From NCBI GenBank assembly GCA_017859815.1, contig JAFMMM010000014.1:1-33836 (forward strand): DNA of 33,836 nucleotides, written 5' to 3'. The notes beneath the pieces are model-generated. The model was not told where the DNA came from. It worked only from the letters and a program-made list of their open reading frames with translations, and did no database searches. Below are positions 33,192 to 33,836 of the stretch, one piece after another. The translations under genes were made by a program, and so were the position numbers. Source of the stretch: Planctomycetota bacterium. Its GTDB lineage: Bacteria > Planctomycetota > Planctomycetia > Planctomycetales > Planctomycetaceae. Each line of letters opens with the position of its first letter. Within the stretch, counting starts at the first letter, position 1.

Positions 33192-33836
33192 ATGGCGGGT
33201 ACCGGACTGGAACGAAAGCTGGCAGTTGTAGCATCACGGTTGATGCGTCTCAGAATCTTTCGGCGGCAGACAGTAATCTGGCTGGGGTTGATCCTTCCCG
33301 GCGGGTTATTGGCGATGTTCCTTCCGGCTCAACTCGGCGGATTTCAAACAGAGCTGATCCTCCTGCTTCTGATCACCTCCCTTGGCACCGTGTTCGCGAA
33401 GTATCTGACAGGTCCACCGTCGTTGACTGAAGTCGCTCGTGTCGTTGAGCAACGTGACGAAGAATTGCAGGATGCAGTAATCACCGCTGCAGAATTGTTG
33501 CAGCGACCGCGGGGTTCAGCCGGCGTACTTGGTCAAATGACTCTTGAAAACGCCGACAATATTGTCGCCCGCCGCGATCTGTCCCAGTCTGTACCCGGTC
33601 GGCAGCTTCGCTGGTGGGCTGGATTAAGTGTCGTGTCATTTGCTCTGTTATTCTCCAGCGTCATGGCGGCCGGACGCTATGGCCGGCAATTGCGGGAAGC
33701 GGCAGAGCTCGATGGACAGGCGGCCGGATCTGCTGCGATCGCCGAGTTGGCAGATCAATTGGATATTCAGGTGGAACCCGGCGATACCGAACTTGAGCAG
33801 GGCGCCGCGCTGACAGTTGTGGCCCGGTTAAGCGGT
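33192..33836 (+). CDS. Membrane protein, 3'-truncated by window edge
   Basis: An ATG at 33192 opens a frame with no stop before the window ends (215 codons). The protein begins with a basic stretch (LERKLAVVASRLMRLRIFRR), then two close hydrophobic helices (TVIWLGLILPGGLLAMFL and ELILLLLITSLGTVF), a soluble helical part (EVARVVEQRDEELQDAVITAAELL) and a third helix (WWAGLSVVSFALLFSSVMAAG). This layout recalls the DUF4175-like membrane proteins found in planctomycetes near MoxR/VWA operons, but that is a guess from pattern only. It is divergent from the GYF_2 gene, with 266 bases between the starts. Confidence 0.7.
   Translation, partial: MAGTGLERKLAVVASRLMRLRIFRRQTVIWLGLILPGGLLAMFLPAQLGGFQTELILLLLITSLGTVFAKYLTGPPSLTEVARVVEQRDEELQDAVITAAELLQRPRGSAGVLGQMTLENADNIVARRDLSQSVPGRQLRWWAGLSVVSFALLFSSVMAAGRYGRQLREAAELDGQAAGSAAIAELADQLDIQVEPGDTELEQGAALTVVARLSG

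Noticed and set aside
1-33836. Mobile elements, phage genes, CRISPR arrays, toxin-antitoxin or defence systems
   Set aside because: No transposase, integrase, Cas, restriction or toxin motif was seen on either strand, and no terminal inverted repeats.

Overview
The window looks like ordinary chromosome from a planctomycete, probably Planctomycetaceae. The marks are a DUF1559 prepilin with an H-x9-DG tail, a very large DUF1549/DUF1553 protein with CxxCH haem motifs, a Tat-exported Gfo/Idh/MocA oxidoreductase, a GYF_2 membrane protein, an LRR lipoprotein and many genes with weak Shine-Dalgarno sites. I see no insertion sequence, phage gene, CRISPR array or rRNA. Both edges cut genes: one runs in from the left and one runs out on the right.

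Layout. 1-6.3 kb: an unrecognised partial gene, a promoter and terminator-like hairpin, argF, a DUF455 ferritin-like gene, then (minus strand) a degenerate DUF1015 gene and thyX, and a divergent DNA alkyltransferase gene. 6.3-6.8 kb: a probable structured RNA on the minus strand with a very strong terminator. 6.8-11.3 kb: a minus-strand sugar-nucleotide operon made of a GalU-like nucleotidyltransferase, a fused GHMP kinase/UDPGP pyrophosphorylase of 1121 aa and a small zinc-ribbon membrane protein. 11.5-13.5 kb: a photolyase-related gene diverging from a small membrane protein. 13.6-18 kb: a secreted tandem alpha/beta hydrolase, tRNA-Leu(UAA) and an LRR lipoprotein. 18.1-24.8 kb: the Gfo/Idh/MocA gene diverges from a plus-strand run holding an FAD oxidoreductase-methyltransferase fusion, a rhomboid protease, an HD protein, a glycosyltransferase and QueD. 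24.8-33.8 kb: the large haem-motif protein, a TIM-barrel epimerase-like gene, an AsmA-like membrane protein, the prepilin, the GYF_2 protein and a membrane protein cut by the right edge.

The most interesting gene is the fusion at 19686-21314. An MnmC1-like FAD oxidoreductase domain is followed by a YtqB/MnmM-type methyltransferase. This would carry out both last steps of mnm5(s2)U34 tRNA modification in one chain, with the reverse domain order to E. coli MnmC and an unrelated methyltransferase. Second is the kinase-pyrophosphorylase operon, whose kinase and GalU-like signatures are both degenerate. Third is the candidate RNA near 6.35-6.55 kb, which carries a ten-base perfect match to the complement of the 16S rRNA 3' end. 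Smaller oddities are Asp in place of Cys in the OTCase HCLP motif, a photolyase lacking the Fe-S cysteine cluster, and a hydrolase whose first domain has Glu in the nucleophile position.
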